Shown here: positions 28,892-40,223 of the stretch, one piece after another | How the letters are laid out: each line of letters starts with the position of its first letter | How positions within the stretch are numbered: position 1 is the first letter of the stretch | Origin: Opitutia bacterium | Lineage (GTDB): Bacteria > Verrucomicrobiota > Verrucomicrobiia > Opitutales > Seribacteraceae | DNA length: 64,000 bases | Direction: 5' to 3' | Assembly (NCBI GenBank): GCA_002721705.1 | Contig: PBLJ01000048.1 | Coordinates: 1 to 64,000 of the forward strand | Program-made: the position numbers and the translations under genes | The notes under the pieces: model-generated | Seen by the model: only the letters and a program-made list of their open reading frames with translations | Told to the model about the DNA's origin: nothing | Database searches by the model: none

Positions 28892-30300
28892 TGAAAAACA
28901 CCTACAAGTTGCTGAAGACGCTCCCGTTTCTCCTGGTCATGGTGGTAGCCGGCCAGTCTCTTCTCGCTCAGGATGAACCCATGGAAGCTTTACCTTTGAA
29001 AACAGCCTTGGGAAATGATTTTTGGTCGCATCCACTATTCCTGAAAAGCTTCTTGGGCGACTATGGATTCCGCACCGAGGTAGAGCCGAGCGTTGATCAA
29101 AAGGAACGGGAAATCCTCCGGGACGTGGTCAGGCAAGCACCCAACGACCTGCGCTTAGCCATAACCACCTTGGAAGGAAAAACGAAGAAAGACTCCAGCG
29201 CAGCCCTTGATTTCACGCTGGCCACGCTCCGTTTTCAAAACGGGCAGCTTACCGGCGCCGCGGAAGCCTACCGAGCCGCCATCAAGAAATTTTCCAATTT
29301 CTTGAGAGCCCACAAGAACCTCGGTCTGGTCCTTATCCAGCAAGGCCACCATGAAGAAGCGTCCAAGGCTTTGCTCAAAGCAATTTCCTTGGGTGAAAAC
29401 GGAGGCATTGCTTTCGTTGCCTTGGGATACAGTTACTTCAACTTGGAACAATATGCTTCCGCGGAAAATGCCTACCGGGCCGCCATACTAAGAAACCCAA
29501 AGGGGGTAGAAGCCCACAATGGATTGGTGAATTGCCTCCTCGAGACCGAACGGCATGCCGAAGCCGTCTCCATGCTTGATGAACTGATACGGAAAAACCC
29601 GGAGGAACGCTTCTATTGGCTCGCCCAAACGAATGCTTACGTGATGCTCGAGAAACCGCTGCAGGCTGCAGTCAACCTAGAGACGCTACGTCGCAAGGGA
29701 GAGCTAGACGGAAGGGGTCACCTGCTGCTCGGCGACCTCTATTACAACCTCGAGTTGGCGCACTTGGCGCTGTCTACCTATAAAGATGCCTTGAAAGCAA
29801 AAGGAAGTCTAGACCCGGGACGATATATTCGGGTGGCTCAAATTCTCATCGAACGCCAGTCCCTGCAAGCGGGCTTCGACTACTTGGAAATCATAAAGGT
29901 GAAATTCGAAGGCGCATTGAGCGAAAACGAACGCTTGGCCTTTCTTTCCGTGAGCGCCCAAGCCGCTTTAGCCCGAAACGACGCCGAGGCGGCGGACTCC
30001 TTTCTCGCCACCATCCTGGAAACGAATCCAAGGGACGGGCAAGCTCTCCTTCTAAGAGGCCGCTATTTCTGGAAACATAAAAACGACCCGGTCGAGGCCG
30101 CCTTTTACTTCGAGCGAGCCGCCAAGGTCGATCAGACTCAAGTCGACGCCCTGATCGAGCACGCTCAAATGGTGGCCGAAAACAAAAAATACGCCGAGGC
30201 CGTCAAATTGCTGGAAAGAGCTCAACTCCTGGAGCCGCAGGAAAACGTGGGCCGATACCTGAAGTCGGTGCGTAACCTCTTGCGAGCCCAAGGAGGTTAG
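28888..30300 (+). CDS. Tetratricopeptide repeat protein linked to the TonB system
   Basis: Signal peptide and repeated TPR patterns (YFNLEQYASAENAYRAAILRNPKGVEAHNGLVNCLLE). Confidence 0.85.
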   Translation: MMKNTYKLLKTLPFLLVMVVAGQSLLAQDEPMEALPLKTALGNDFWSHPLFLKSFLGDYGFRTEVEPSVDQKEREILRDVVRQAPNDLRLAITTLEGKTKKDSSAALDFTLATLRFQNGQLTGAAEAYRAAIKKFSNFLRAHKNLGLVLIQQGHHEEASKALLKAISLGENGGIAFVALGYSYFNLEQYASAENAYRAAILRNPKGVEAHNGLVNCLLETERHAEAVSMLDELIRKNPEERFYWLAQTNAYVMLEKPLQAAVNLETLRRKGELDGRGHLLLGDLYYNLELAHLALSTYKDALKAKGSLDPGRYIRVAQILIERQSLQAGFDYLEIIKVKFEGALSENERLAFLSVSAQAALARNDAEAADSFLATILETNPRDGQALLLRGRYFWKHKNDPVEAAFYFERAAKVDQTQVDALIEHAQMVAENKKYAEAVKLLERAQLLEPQENVGRYLKSVRNLLRAQGG

Positions 30301-30337
30301 GGATTTACACTAGTTTCGCTCCCTACCGGGACGAGCT

Positions 30338-30589
30338 TCAATCATTGGACACCAAGAGGACTCTTGCGTCTACGCGCTTGCCTCCCCGAATCAAGGTGAG
30401 CGGAAGCCTTTGGCCTACCTTGTAGTTCACGCCCAGGTCCGCATTCAAGCCTCTCATATCCGTGGTGATAGGTTTGCCGCCATATCCCAGGAGGACGTCG
30501 TTTTGCTTGATTCCAGCGTTGAGCAACTCGCGTCCGGCGGGCAATTTATCATTGTTAGTATAAAAAAACAACGGACGCCGGATAAGCAA
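30338..30589 (-). pseudogene. C-terminal PDZ-domain fragment (likely gene remnant)
   Basis: LPAGRELLNAGIKQNDVLLGYGGKPITTDMRGLNADLGVNYKVGQRLPLTLIRGGKRVDARVLL is PDZ-like, but no credible start or N-terminal domain upstream. Confidence 0.45.
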
Positions 30590-30682
30590 TCTGACGATTT
30601 TTTCTCACTTTCCACTTTCCATTTCCCCGTTTCCATTGTTCAGTTTCCTCCCACGCCACTTTCCCGACAACCAAACAACACC

Positions 30683-31984
30683 ATGAGCAACACCAAGAAA
30701 AACTTGTCGCGCCGCCATTTCATCCAGTCAGCCGGGTTAGTGTCTGCCCCCTTTATCTTGCCGTCTCATATTTGGGCTGCGAAAGGAAACGACGCTCCCA
30801 ACAACCGAGTGAACGTCGCAGTCATCGGACCAGGCAAACAGGGCAAGAGCCACGTGCACCGCCTGCTTCGCAACTCGGAAACGCAAGTGGTCGGGTTTGC
30901 GGAAGTAGCCAAGGTACGCAGCGACCACACCAAGCAGCTCGTCGAGGGGCATTACGGGAAGAACACGCCCGCCGGCAACTGGAAAGGACTGACGGTCACG
31001 AAAGACTATCGTGAACTGCTGGCCCTGGAACACGTCGACGCCGTCCTCATCGCCACCCCTGACCACTGGCACGGCGAACCCACCATCCTGTCCGCTCGGG
31101 CGGGAAAGCATATTTATTGCGAAAAGCCCATCTCGCTCACCATCAAGGAAGGCCGAGCGATGTCCGACGCGGTAAAGAAGCACAAGGTGATTTTTCAAAC
31201 CGGCAGCCAACAACGCACGGAGTTTGGCGGCAAGTTTCGCCGCACCGTGGAAATGATCCGCAGCGGAGCCATTGGCAACTTGAAGAAAATCCAAGTCTGC
31301 GTGGGCGGTCCGCCCAAACCCTGCGACCTGCCTACGCAACCCGTTCCCGCAGGCATCGACTGGGATGCCTGGCAAGGCCCTGCCCCCGTGCGCGGCTACA
31401 ACAAGGAGCTCTGTCCGGACAACGTCCACAATCACTTCCCTCGATGGCGAGCCTATCGCGAGTACTGCAACGGCTACTTGGCCGACATGGGAGCGCACCA
31501 TTTCGACATCGGCCAATGGGGCATGGACGCCGACCATACCGGCCCGGTCAAGGTCATTCCCCCGAAGTCCGGAGACAAAGGAGTCAAGCTCATCTATGAA
31601 AACGGCATCGAGGTGACGCACGGCAGCCTCCCCGACTGGCGGGGTGGTACCGTCTTCTATGGCGACGAAGGTACCATCTGGGTGGATCGCGGTCCTTGGA
31701 AATCCGATCCCGCCAACCTCATCAAGGACTACAAGGCAACCGTCGAAATCCGCCGACCTAAAAACCACCATTCCGACTGGATCGACTGCATTCGTTCAGG
31801 TGAACAACCTTTGGCTCACGTCGAGGCCGGTCATCGCACCGCCACACTTTGCCAACTGTGCAACATCGGTTATGAACTGCGCCGCGAACTGGACTGGGAT
31901 CCCAAGAGCGAAACCTTCAAGGGGGACGACGAAGCAAACAAGCTGATCGACCGCAAGCGACGCAAGCAATGGTATCGCGTCTAA
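30683..31984 (+). CDS. Gfo/Idh/MocA family oxidoreductase with Tat-like signal
   Basis: [63 protein letters not shown]. Confidence 0.88.
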   Translation: MSNTKKNLSRRHFIQSAGLVSAPFILPSHIWAAKGNDAPNNRVNVAVIGPGKQGKSHVHRLLRNSETQVVGFAEVAKVRSDHTKQLVEGHYGKNTPAGNWKGLTVTKDYRELLALEHVDAVLIATPDHWHGEPTILSARAGKHIYCEKPISLTIKEGRAMSDAVKKHKVIFQTGSQQRTEFGGKFRRTVEMIRSGAIGNLKKIQVCVGGPPKPCDLPTQPVPAGIDWDAWQGPAPVRGYNKELCPDNVHNHFPRWRAYREYCNGYLADMGAHHFDIGQWGMDADHTGPVKVIPPKSGDKGVKLIYENGIEVTHGSLPDWRGGTVFYGDEGTIWVDRGPWKSDPANLIKDYKATVEIRRPKNHHSDWIDCIRSGEQPLAHVEAGHRTATLCQLCNIGYELRRELDWDPKSETFKGDDEANKLIDRKRRKQWYRV

Positions 31985-32051
31985 CGCAAGACGTTTCCCG
32001 CGCTGCAAGATCGACTTCACCGAAACGACAAAACCTTTACGCGTTGGTCAG

Positions 32052-34373
32052 GTGAGTTTCAACAAAAGCAACGCCAACAAGCTCTGCCCTCGGAATCGCA
32101 TCGCTACCACCGCCATCGCATGCCTTCTCGTGTTATTTTGCGCCATGCCAAACGAAAACGACGCCAAGCCCAAGCCCGACGAGGTGAAAGACAAGGAAAA
32201 GCCATCGGAGGAAAAGAGACACGCCCGCAAACCTCTCCCCTCCCCTGAGGAAATCGCCAAGCTCCCGCCCGACGGTGGCCCGAAGTACAACCGCTTGGTC
32301 TTCGAGCAAAGCCCTTACCTGCTGCAACACGCGGCCAATCCGATCGATTGGTACCCATGGGGAAAGGAGGCCTTTGAGAAAGCGCGCAAGGAGGACAAGC
32401 CCGTCTTTCTCTCCGTGGGATACACGACTTGCCACTGGTGTCACGTCATGGAACACGAGTCCTTCGAGGACGAGGAAGTGGCTGCCCTGATGAACAAATG
32501 GTTCGTTTGCGTGAAGGTCGACCGTGAGGAACGTCCCGACATCGACAATGTCTACATGACGGTCACCCAGATGATGACTGGCCGGGGTGGTTGGCCCATG
32601 ACCGTGGTCATGACGCCCGATAAAAAACCGTTTTTCGCGGGCACCTACTTTCCGAAGGTCAGTCGCTTCAATTCCACTGGCATGATGGATCTTTTGCCGC
32701 AACTCCACGATGCATGGGTCAACCAAAGGCCGAAAATCGGGGAAATCACCGAGGTCATCGTCAAGGATCTCGCCCAAGCTTCCGGCGTGCACCCAGGAGA
32801 AAGCCTCGATGAATCAGCTTTTCGGGCGGCCTTCACTGGTTTTCGACGAAGTTACGACTCGGTTAACGGAGGATTTGGCAACCGTCCCAAGTTTCCCACC
32901 GCCCACAACCTGAGTTTTCTGCTCCGCCACCACCAGCGCTTCAAGGAACCCGTGGCCCTTGCCATGGTGGAAAACACCTTGACGAAAATCAGGCTCGGCG
33001 GCGTGTACGACCACATAGGATTGGGCATTCATCGTTACTCGACCGACGAACGCTGGTTCCTCCCTCACTTCGAGAAAATGCTCTACGACCAAGCGCTGTT
33101 CGTCATCGCCAATCTCGAATGTCACCAAATCACCAAAGGAGAAAGCTATGCCCGGAACGCGCGGGAAACCTTGGCTTACGTGCTCCGCGACATGACCGAT
33201 GGAGCGGGAGGGTTCTATTCCGCGGAAGACGCGGACAGCGAGGGAGAAGAAGGTAAATTCTACGTTTGGACGAGAGAGGAAGTCGTTGAAATTCTGGGCG
33301 AAGAGGCCAGCGATCTCTTTTTCAAAGTGTACAACTTCACCCATGAAGGCACTTTCATCGAGGAAGCCACTAGGGAACGCACCGGAACCAACGTCCCGTT
33401 TCTCAACGACCCCTTGGACGTACTGGCTCGACAAATGGGAAAATCGGAGAAGGAGTTGAGCGAAGCACTGGATGCAAGTCGTGAAAAACTTTTCAAGGTG
33501 CGTGAAAAGCGGATTCATCCGCAAAAGGACGACAAGATACTGACCGACTGGAACGGCTTGATGATCTCCGCCTTCGCCCAAGCCGCCCAAACCTTCGACG
33601 ACCCCGCCTACCTGAAGGCCGCCGTCGACGCGGCCGACTTCTGCCTGAGCACCCTGCGTCGGAAGGACGGTCGCCTGCTCAAGCGATCACGCCTGGGCGT
33701 TGCCGGGTTGCCGGCCCATTTGGAAGATTATGCGTTCCTCATCCATGGGTTGGTGGATCTCTACCAAGCGAGCTTTGACGAAAGATACCTACGAGAAGCC
33801 CTTTCGCTGACCGACCTCACCTTGAAACATTTCTGGGATCATGACGGCGCCGGTTTTTTCCTCACTGCGGATGATGGCGAAAAACTCCTTGTTCGAGCTA
33901 TGGAAAGCTATGACGGCGCCTTGCCCTCGGGTAATTCCATCATGGCCCTCAACCTCGTTCGCCTCTCTCGGGCCACGGGTCGAACCGCTTATGAGGAAAA
34001 AGCCCAAGCGCTGGTACAAGCTTTCGCGGGAGCCATCGCGAGAAGCGGCCAAGGACATACCCAATGGCTATGCGCCCTCGACTTCGCAATCGGCCCGTCA
34101 TTGGAAATCGTGATTGCAGGAGACCCCAAGGACAAGGAAGTCCAAGCCATGCTAAAGACGGTTCGGGAACGTTTCCTGCCCAACAAGGTACTGCTCTTTC
34201 GCCCCATGGAAGAAAATCCCCCGATCGTGAAGCTGGCTCCCTTTCTCGAGAACCAAGTCGCTGCGGATGGCAAACCCACCGCCTACGTCTGCCGCGAACA
34301 GGTATGCGAGAAGCCCGTGCACACGGCCAAGGAGCTTGCAGCGTTACTGGACGAGGGGACAAAGAAGCCTTAA
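32052..34373 (+). CDS. DUF255/thioredoxin-domain protein (YyaL/SSP411-like)
   Basis: [61 protein letters not shown] is the family signature. Confidence 0.9.
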   Translation: MSFNKSNANKLCPRNRIATTAIACLLVLFCAMPNENDAKPKPDEVKDKEKPSEEKRHARKPLPSPEEIAKLPPDGGPKYNRLVFEQSPYLLQHAANPIDWYPWGKEAFEKARKEDKPVFLSVGYTTCHWCHVMEHESFEDEEVAALMNKWFVCVKVDREERPDIDNVYMTVTQMMTGRGGWPMTVVMTPDKKPFFAGTYFPKVSRFNSTGMMDLLPQLHDAWVNQRPKIGEITEVIVKDLAQASGVHPGESLDESAFRAAFTGFRRSYDSVNGGFGNRPKFPTAHNLSFLLRHHQRFKEPVALAMVENTLTKIRLGGVYDHIGLGIHRYSTDERWFLPHFEKMLYDQALFVIANLECHQITKGESYARNARETLAYVLRDMTDGAGGFYSAEDADSEGEEGKFYVWTREEVVEILGEEASDLFFKVYNFTHEGTFIEEATRERTGTNVPFLNDPLDVLARQMGKSEKELSEALDASREKLFKVREKRIHPQKDDKILTDWNGLMISAFAQAAQTFDDPAYLKAAVDAADFCLSTLRRKDGRLLKRSRLGVAGLPAHLEDYAFLIHGLVDLYQASFDERYLREALSLTDLTLKHFWDHDGAGFFLTADDGEKLLVRAMESYDGALPSGNSIMALNLVRLSRATGRTAYEEKAQALVQAFAGAIARSGQGHTQWLCALDFAIGPSLEIVIAGDPKDKEVQAMLKTVRERFLPNKVLLFRPMEENPPIVKLAPFLENQVAADGKPTAYVCREQVCEKPVHTAKELAALLDEGTKKP

Positions 34374-35098
34374 GCCTCTTTCACGCCGTGGTGTATCGCC
34401 ACGATGGACCCGGTGAGCGACGACGCGGTCACCAAGTCGAAACCAGCCGCCTCCAGCTCGGCTTTCAGCTCACTCTGGTCGGGAAATTTGGAAATCGTTG
34501 CTCCAAGGTATTGATAGGCGCTGCGATCTCTGGTGATCACCCAGGCAAAGAGAGGCAGGATCGCTTTCAGGTAAAGGTAATAGAAGGGACGCAACCAGCA
34601 CGCGGGCTGGCTGAACTCCAGAACGAAGAGACTGCCTCCCGGTCGGAGAACGCGCCTCATTTCGGCGAGCCCGAGGGCACGATCCTCGAGGTTGCGCAAG
34701 CCGAATGCAATGGTAAGGGCATCGACTGAAGCCTCCTCGAAAGGCAAGTCCAGGCAGTCGCCTCGGACAAAACGCAAACGAGACGCATCCGTTTCTCCCG
34801 CCAGGCGAGCTTTCCGAACCGCTTCATCGAGCATGGGTTGGCAAAAGTCCAGCCCGATGACCTCGGTATCGGCGGGCAGAGCGTCCCTGAGAGAAAGGGC
34901 GACGTCTCCACTGCCGGTGGCTAGATCAAGCGCGTTTTTTGGCTCGGCCGACGCCACCATGCGGACAAGGCGCCGACGCCAGATACAATCCATACCGAAA
35001 CTAAGCAGACGATTGGCAAGGTCATACCTGAGGGCAATCCCCGCGAAGGTCCGCTCGACGGCTTCCGCCTCGGGTTCGGTCATGACAGAAGTCCGCAA
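34370..35098 (-). CDS. UbiE/MenG-type SAM-dependent methyltransferase
   Basis: [73 protein letters not shown]. Confidence 0.87.
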   Translation of the reverse strand: MRTSVMTEPEAEAVERTFAGIALRYDLANRLLSFGMDCIWRRRLVRMVASAEPKNALDLATGSGDVALSLRDALPADTEVIGLDFCQPMLDEAVRKARLAGETDASRLRFVRGDCLDLPFEEASVDALTIAFGLRNLEDRALGLAEMRRVLRPGGSLFVLEFSQPACWLRPFYYLYLKAILPLFAWVITRDRSAYQYLGATISKFPDQSELKAELEAAGFDLVTASSLTGSIVAIHHGVKEA

Positions 35099-35108
35099 AA
35101 GACGGAAC

Positions 35109-36701
35109 TCAGCTGTCTTCCTCTTCCCCGCGGAAGCTTGTCACCACCCATTTCGACAATTCCTTATCCGGATCGGAAGCGGTTTTCTTGTCGATCGGAA
35201 ACGAATCTTGGCCGGTGCGTTGATGAATAATCTTCAAGCCATGTTCGAAGTCTTGAAACTTGCGTTCGCAAATCGAGTAAACGGAGCGTTCGTTCTTTTT
35301 GGCCAATTCGACGAGGGCACGCTTGGCAGGCTTATGAAAGCGAAGTTCGAACCCGTATTCCTGCTTGAAGTCGGCTGCGAAACGATCCACGTCGTCGAGC
35401 ATGGCGACGTCCATGAGGTCCTTGTTGCCTTCCAGCAGGCTCGATAGTCCGGCAGCTGGATCCTCGATTACTTCGGGCGTGACCGAAAACTCCGTTAAGG
35501 CGGTGGAAGGCAACTCGAACTTGAAATCGCGGAATACACGCTCCAGCACGGTAACGAGGCCACGGGCTCCGGTGTTTTCCTTGTGGGCCAACTCCGCCAC
35601 TTTGTCGATGGCGCCATCGCTTATCTTGAAATGAATCCCGTATCCCTTGAAATCGCTCCGGAACTGTTCGAGGACGTTACCCTCGGATGAACGCAGGATT
35701 TCCGCGAGATCCGCAGGCATCAATTCCTCGCAAGCGACGCGAACCGGCAAACGCCCGACAAATTCGGGTTCGAACCCGTAATTCATGAAGTCCCGGGTTT
35801 CCGCCATGGCGAGGTAACGGGACATGTTCTCGCCCTTTCCCTCGGACGGCCCGAACCCAATCTTGTTTTTGTCCAGTCGCCGTTTCACGTCCTCGGCCAA
35901 CTGGTCGAATGCCCCGCTCACTATGAACAGTACGTTGCGGGTACTGATGCTTCGCTTGCCGCCCTTCTCCCCACGCTGCATGTCCATGATGGATTGCATC
36001 TGCCCCATCATGTCGTGAGCGGAGTGGAGGTTGACCTCGGTTTCCTCCATCAACTTGAGGAGGTTGATCTGCACCCCACGCCCGGAAACGTCGCGCCCTC
36101 CTTGGGACGAAGCGGAAGCGATCTTGTCTATTTCGTCTACGTACACGATGCCGTGCTCGGCCAACTCGACGTCGCCGTCGGCCACCTTGACGAGATCACG
36201 GACAATATCCTCGACGTCGTACCCGACGTAACCGGTCTCCGAAAATTTCGTGGCATCCGCCTTGACGAAGGGCACGCCGATCAATTTAGCCACGTTTCGC
36301 ATCAAGTAAGTCTTTCCTACGCCAGTCGGGCCAAGCAGGAGAACGTTTGGTTTGACGTATTCGCGCTCGGCAAGTTCAGGCGATTCCATGCAGCGGCGGA
36401 CGTGATTGTAATGGTCGCAGACTGCGACTGAAAGCACGCGCTTGGCTTGCTCCTGCTGGATTACGAAACGATCCAGGTAGTCGCGAATTTCCTTGGGCTT
36501 GCGGTCGAATCCCCGGAAGGACTCCTTCGGCTCCTCTGGGACGTCTTCATCCGAAACCTCTTCATTTTCTTCCTCCTCAGCCTGAGCCGCAGCAGCTTTC
36601 ATGAAAGGAGCGAACGCCACTTGCACATTCTGCCCCTTCAGCAATTGCTGAAGTTGCTTTTGGATCTCTTCCAAAGGATTATTTCCATCCTTTTTACTCA
36701 T
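35109..36701 (-). CDS. ClpX-like AAA+ ATPase/unfoldase lacking the N-terminal zinc-binding domain
   Basis: [54 protein letters not shown] (Walker A), [11 protein letters not shown] (Walker B), [13 protein letters not shown] (IGF-loop-like), PEFVGRLPV. No C4 zinc finger in the N-terminus. Confidence 0.85.
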   Translation of the reverse strand: MSKKDGNNPLEEIQKQLQQLLKGQNVQVAFAPFMKAAAAQAEEEENEEVSDEDVPEEPKESFRGFDRKPKEIRDYLDRFVIQQEQAKRVLSVAVCDHYNHVRRCMESPELAEREYVKPNVLLLGPTGVGKTYLMRNVAKLIGVPFVKADATKFSETGYVGYDVEDIVRDLVKVADGDVELAEHGIVYVDEIDKIASASSQGGRDVSGRGVQINLLKLMEETEVNLHSAHDMMGQMQSIMDMQRGEKGGKRSISTRNVLFIVSGAFDQLAEDVKRRLDKNKIGFGPSEGKGENMSRYLAMAETRDFMNYGFEPEFVGRLPVRVACEELMPADLAEILRSSEGNVLEQFRSDFKGYGIHFKISDGAIDKVAELAHKENTGARGLVTVLERVFRDFKFELPSTALTEFSVTPEVIEDPAAGLSSLLEGNKDLMDVAMLDDVDRFAADFKQEYGFELRFHKPAKRALVELAKKNERSVYSICERKFQDFEHGLKIIHQRTGQDSFPIDKKTASDPDKELSKWVVTSFRGEEEDS

Positions 36702-36810
36702 TTCAAAGTTACAAATAAAGGGTTGACAGTTTGTCGGTTACGAAAAAACCTCAGTGTGAAACTACCTCAAAAAATCAGCGAAACCCTAAATTTTCAAACG
36801 GAAAGTTCTC

Positions 36811-37167
36811 ATGGAGGCAAATCTCACTAGACGCCAACAAGGCAACCTCACCAAAAGGAAGATTGTTCTGAAGATTTACGAGGATTGCGAAAAAAAGGGC
36901 AATCCTCACAAACAGAACGTCGTTCGAGAAATCGTGCAAGCGACCTTGGACGCCATACAAGACGCTTTGGCTTCAGGACAAAACATCGAGTTGCGAAAGT
37001 TCGGCGTATTTGAGATTCAAGTCAGAAAGGCCCGCGTGGGTCGTAATCCCAACCGTCCCGAGAAAGACGTCGAGATTCCTCGACGTGCCGTCGTGAAATT
37101 CAAGGCGGGCAAGGAACTCAAGGCTGCTCTCAAGAATCTCGAACTCGACGACTTCGAGGTATCCTGA
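36811..37167 (+). CDS. HU/IHF family DNA-binding protein
   Basis: LTKRKIVLKIYEDCEKKGNPHKQNVVREIVQATLDAIQDALASGQNIELRKFGVFEIQVRKARVGRNPNRPEKDVEIPRRAVVKFKAGKEL. Confidence 0.9.
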   Translation: MEANLTRRQQGNLTKRKIVLKIYEDCEKKGNPHKQNVVREIVQATLDAIQDALASGQNIELRKFGVFEIQVRKARVGRNPNRPEKDVEIPRRAVVKFKAGKELKAALKNLELDDFEVS

Positions 37168-37195
37168 AACCGAGAGCGGGCCTCTCCGCCCGACC

Positions 37196-38539
37196 ATGTC
37201 CGAGCATCTTCCCGGTTTCCGCGACTTTTACCCTGACGATCTCGCTCGTCGCAATCACCTCTTCGCCATTTTGCGCGAGGTAGCGGTGCGTTTCGATTTC
37301 AGGGAATTCGACGCACCTGTTCTGGAACCCCTCGATCTCTACTTGGAAAAATCCGGTGAGGAAATCGCCACCCAGCTCTTTCATTTCACCGACCAAGGCG
37401 GGCGCGAGGTTGCCTTGCGACCTGAATTGACCCCTTCTCTCGCCCGCTTGGTGGCGGACAAGGCTGAATCACTCAAGAAGCCCATCAAGTGGTTTCACCT
37501 AGGTGAGCACTTTCGCTACGAACGTCCGCAAAAAGGCCGACTACGTTCCTTTTTTCAATTCAATGCAGACCTAATTGGTGAAGCAAGCCCTTCGGCGGAC
37601 GCCGAACTGATCGCTTTGCTCGTGTCCCTCCTCGAGGAATGCGGCCTCCATTCGGAGATTTTCCAAGTGCGACTGAGCGACCGGATCACTTGGAGCCTGT
37701 TTCTGGAGGACAGGAAAGTCCCGCAGGAAAAACGCAGCGATCTCCTCGACGTCATCGACAAAAGCTCTCGTCGCGATCCGGAAGCCACCCTCGAGGCCTT
37801 GGAAACCTTGCTACCCGGTGAAGGCAAGGCATTTCTGGACGCGGTCGACGAGCTCAAGTCCATCGACACCCTCGAAGGTATTACCGAGAGGTTGCATTCC
37901 TTTTCCCAGTCAGAGGAAGACGAAGCCGCTCGCCGAGCGGAAGATTGGAAGGTTTTGATCAATCGGCTGGAATCCTTGGGTTGCATCGATGCAATCACCA
38001 TCGATCTGGGGATCGTGAGAGGCTTGGCATACTATACCGGTTTTGTCTACGAAGCCTTCGAGACCAGCGGCGAAAGTCGGGCCTTGGCAGGAGGCGGTCG
38101 CTACGATCATCTCATATCCAAGCTCTCGGGAGGGTCTTCCGACCTGCCGGCGAGTGGATTCGCCTTGGGCGACGTCACCCTCGCGGACTGTCTCGAGGCA
38201 AACGGCCTGTTGCCGGAAATCGACGTTGGCCCGGACCTGTACCTGATAGCTGGTGGTCAAGACGAGCGAGTCGTCGCCTTGCAGGACAGTTCCCGGTTGC
38301 GAAAGGCGGGATACGCAGTGACCTATCCGCTGAGGGAGCAAGGATTCGGCAAGCAGTTTCGCGAAGCCGGCAAGTCCGGAGCGGTTTTTGCCTTGGTCTA
38401 TGGAGAAGAGGAACTTGCAGCCGGAAAAGTGAAGGTCAAGGATCTCACCAGCGGAGCTGAGAAATCGGTCGAGTCCGGCAGCCTGATCGAGGAATTGCTC
38501 GCCATCGAGGAGGCCGGCGGATTGGCCGTCGAATCCTGA
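37196..38539 (+). CDS. hisS: Histidine--tRNA ligase
   Basis: PGFRDFYPDDLARR, RPELTPSLARLV, GEHFRYERPQKGRLRSFFQFNADLIG, GIVRGLAYYTGFVYE, plus anticodon-binding-like C-terminus. Confidence 0.85.
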   Translation: MSEHLPGFRDFYPDDLARRNHLFAILREVAVRFDFREFDAPVLEPLDLYLEKSGEEIATQLFHFTDQGGREVALRPELTPSLARLVADKAESLKKPIKWFHLGEHFRYERPQKGRLRSFFQFNADLIGEASPSADAELIALLVSLLEECGLHSEIFQVRLSDRITWSLFLEDRKVPQEKRSDLLDVIDKSSRRDPEATLEALETLLPGEGKAFLDAVDELKSIDTLEGITERLHSFSQSEEDEAARRAEDWKVLINRLESLGCIDAITIDLGIVRGLAYYTGFVYEAFETSGESRALAGGGRYDHLISKLSGGSSDLPASGFALGDVTLADCLEANGLLPEIDVGPDLYLIAGGQDERVVALQDSSRLRKAGYAVTYPLREQGFGKQFREAGKSGAVFALVYGEEELAAGKVKVKDLTSGAEKSVESGSLIEELLAIEEAGGLAVES

Positions 38540-38546
38540 TGCACCC

Positions 38547-39491
38547 GTGACGGCGAGCGAAAAGGCATCGGACAAACCGCAGACCGACTCGCCCGCTTCT
38601 GCCTCCCCCAAAGCTTCTCGTCGCCTTTGGTTAAAGGCCCTCATCGGGCTCGGAACCACCGGCATCGGCGCTTGGCTTTACATGCGATGCTTGGAACCGG
38701 GATGGTTGCGAGTCTCGCGCCACACCCTGCCAACGGACAAATTTCGATCCCGGGGCAAGCTGCGCTTTCTGCACCTATCCGATTTCCACGCATCCAGCGT
38801 GGTACCCTTCGAGTTGATCGAAAACGCCGTCGATCTGGGCCTGGCGGAAAAGCCCGACGCCATTTTCCTGACGGGAGACTTCATCACCACGACGCTGAGC
38901 GAGGAAGACTTTGAGCGTTTTGCGGAAATCCTCTCCAGGCTCAGTGCCCAAGCGCCGACCTTTGCGTGCATGGGCAACCATGACGGCGGGCTTTGGGCTG
39001 GCACTAGTTACGGGAACGGGTATCCCACGAGTAAGAAAGTCGAATCCTTGCTGAAGAAAGCAGGTATCGAAATACTAGTAAACCGAAGCGAAAAAATAGT
39101 GATCAAGGGGGAGGAAATGACCGTTGTCGGAATCGGAGACCTGTGGAACGATGACCATCGCCCTGCAAAAGCCCTCTCGCTCCGGAATGAAAAACCGCCG
39201 CATCTCGAACGCAACCCCATCCTTGTATTGTCCCATAACCCAGACTCGAAGGAATCACTGGCTGCCTATGACTGGGACCTCATGCTGTGTGGACACACCC
39301 ACGGGGGGCAATGTATCCTGCCTCTTTTCGGTACACCCTTTGCCCCAGTCGAGGATCATCGGTTCGTGGAAGGACTGCACGAATGGCAGGAACGGCTGAT
39401 ACACGTAACCCGAGGAGTTGGCAACCTGCATGGCATGCGATTCAATTGTCGTCCCGAAATCAGCTTGCTCGAAACCACCCCTTCGTCTTGA
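38547..39491 (+). CDS. Membrane-anchored metallophosphoesterase
   Basis: KLRFLHLSDFHAS, LTGDFITT, CMGNHDGG, LVLSHNPD, LCGHTHGGQ. Confidence 0.9.
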   Translation: MTASEKASDKPQTDSPASASPKASRRLWLKALIGLGTTGIGAWLYMRCLEPGWLRVSRHTLPTDKFRSRGKLRFLHLSDFHASSVVPFELIENAVDLGLAEKPDAIFLTGDFITTTLSEEDFERFAEILSRLSAQAPTFACMGNHDGGLWAGTSYGNGYPTSKKVESLLKKAGIEILVNRSEKIVIKGEEMTVVGIGDLWNDDHRPAKALSLRNEKPPHLERNPILVLSHNPDSKESLAAYDWDLMLCGHTHGGQCILPLFGTPFAPVEDHRFVEGLHEWQERLIHVTRGVGNLHGMRFNCRPEISLLETTPSS

Positions 39492-39525
39492 AACCGTCCC
39501 TCCAGAGAATGGTGTCCGCAAAAGC

Positions 39526-40215
39526 ATGAATTTCCATTTCCTTGGCCAGGACTTGGCTTTTCCCGATCCGCATCTAGCCGATGAAGACGGTTTGCTTGCC
39601 ATTGGCGGAGACTTGAGCGTGGGGCGTCTCCAAGCCGCGTATTCGCAAGGTATCTTCCCTTGGTATTCCGAGGACGACCCGATCCTTTGGTTTTCCCCGG
39701 ATCCCAGGATGACGCTATTTCCTCATGCCCTAAAGGTCAGCAAGAGCATGGAAAGGACCAGGCGCTCCGGGAAATTTGAGATTCGGTTCAACAGCGCTTT
39801 CGAAGCGGTGATGCGTCGCTGCTCCTCGATCAAGAGAAAAGGGCAAGAAGGCACTTGGATCACGACGGACATGATCGCGGCCTATGGCCAGTTGCACCGC
39901 ATCGGGCAAGCCCACTCCGTGGAAACGTTTCTCGATGACAAGTTGGTAGGCGGACTATACGGTGTCTCGCTGGGCAGGGTGTTTTTCGGGGAATCGATGT
40001 TTCACGAGGTCTCCGATGCCTCGAAAATGGCTCTCTGGGCCTTGTGCGATCAATTATGCAAGTGGGACTTCGAGCTCATCGATTGCCAAATGTCCACCCC
40101 TCACTTGAAAAGCTTGGGAGCCGTTGAGATGGCAAGGGACGATTTCATCGAAAAGGTGAAAGTGGGGACGCAACGAAAAGCGCCTGACGGCGATTGGGGC
40201 TTGGTCGAATCCTGA
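39526..40215 (+). CDS. aat: Leucyl/phenylalanyl-tRNA--protein transferase
   Basis: GLLAIGGDLSVGRLQAAYSQGIFPWYSEDDPILWFSPDPR, GGLYGVSLGRVFFGESMF, LIDCQMSTPHLKSLGA. Start at ATG 39526. Confidence 0.95.
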   Translation: MNFHFLGQDLAFPDPHLADEDGLLAIGGDLSVGRLQAAYSQGIFPWYSEDDPILWFSPDPRMTLFPHALKVSKSMERTRRSGKFEIRFNSAFEAVMRRCSSIKRKGQEGTWITTDMIAAYGQLHRIGQAHSVETFLDDKLVGGLYGVSLGRVFFGESMFHEVSDASKMALWALCDQLCKWDFELIDCQMSTPHLKSLGAVEMARDDFIEKVKVGTQRKAPDGDWGLVES

Positions 40216-40223
40216 AAGCCTCC

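Noticed and set aside
30737-31771. 344-aa minus-strand ORF opposite the Gfo/Idh/MocA gene
   Set aside because: Third-position mirror of a conserved oxidoreductase; no recognisable domain.
39526-40215. aat plus ClpX-like gene as a local N-degron system
   Set aside because: They are separated by other genes on opposite strands and no clpS or clpP is visible; linkage is not supported.
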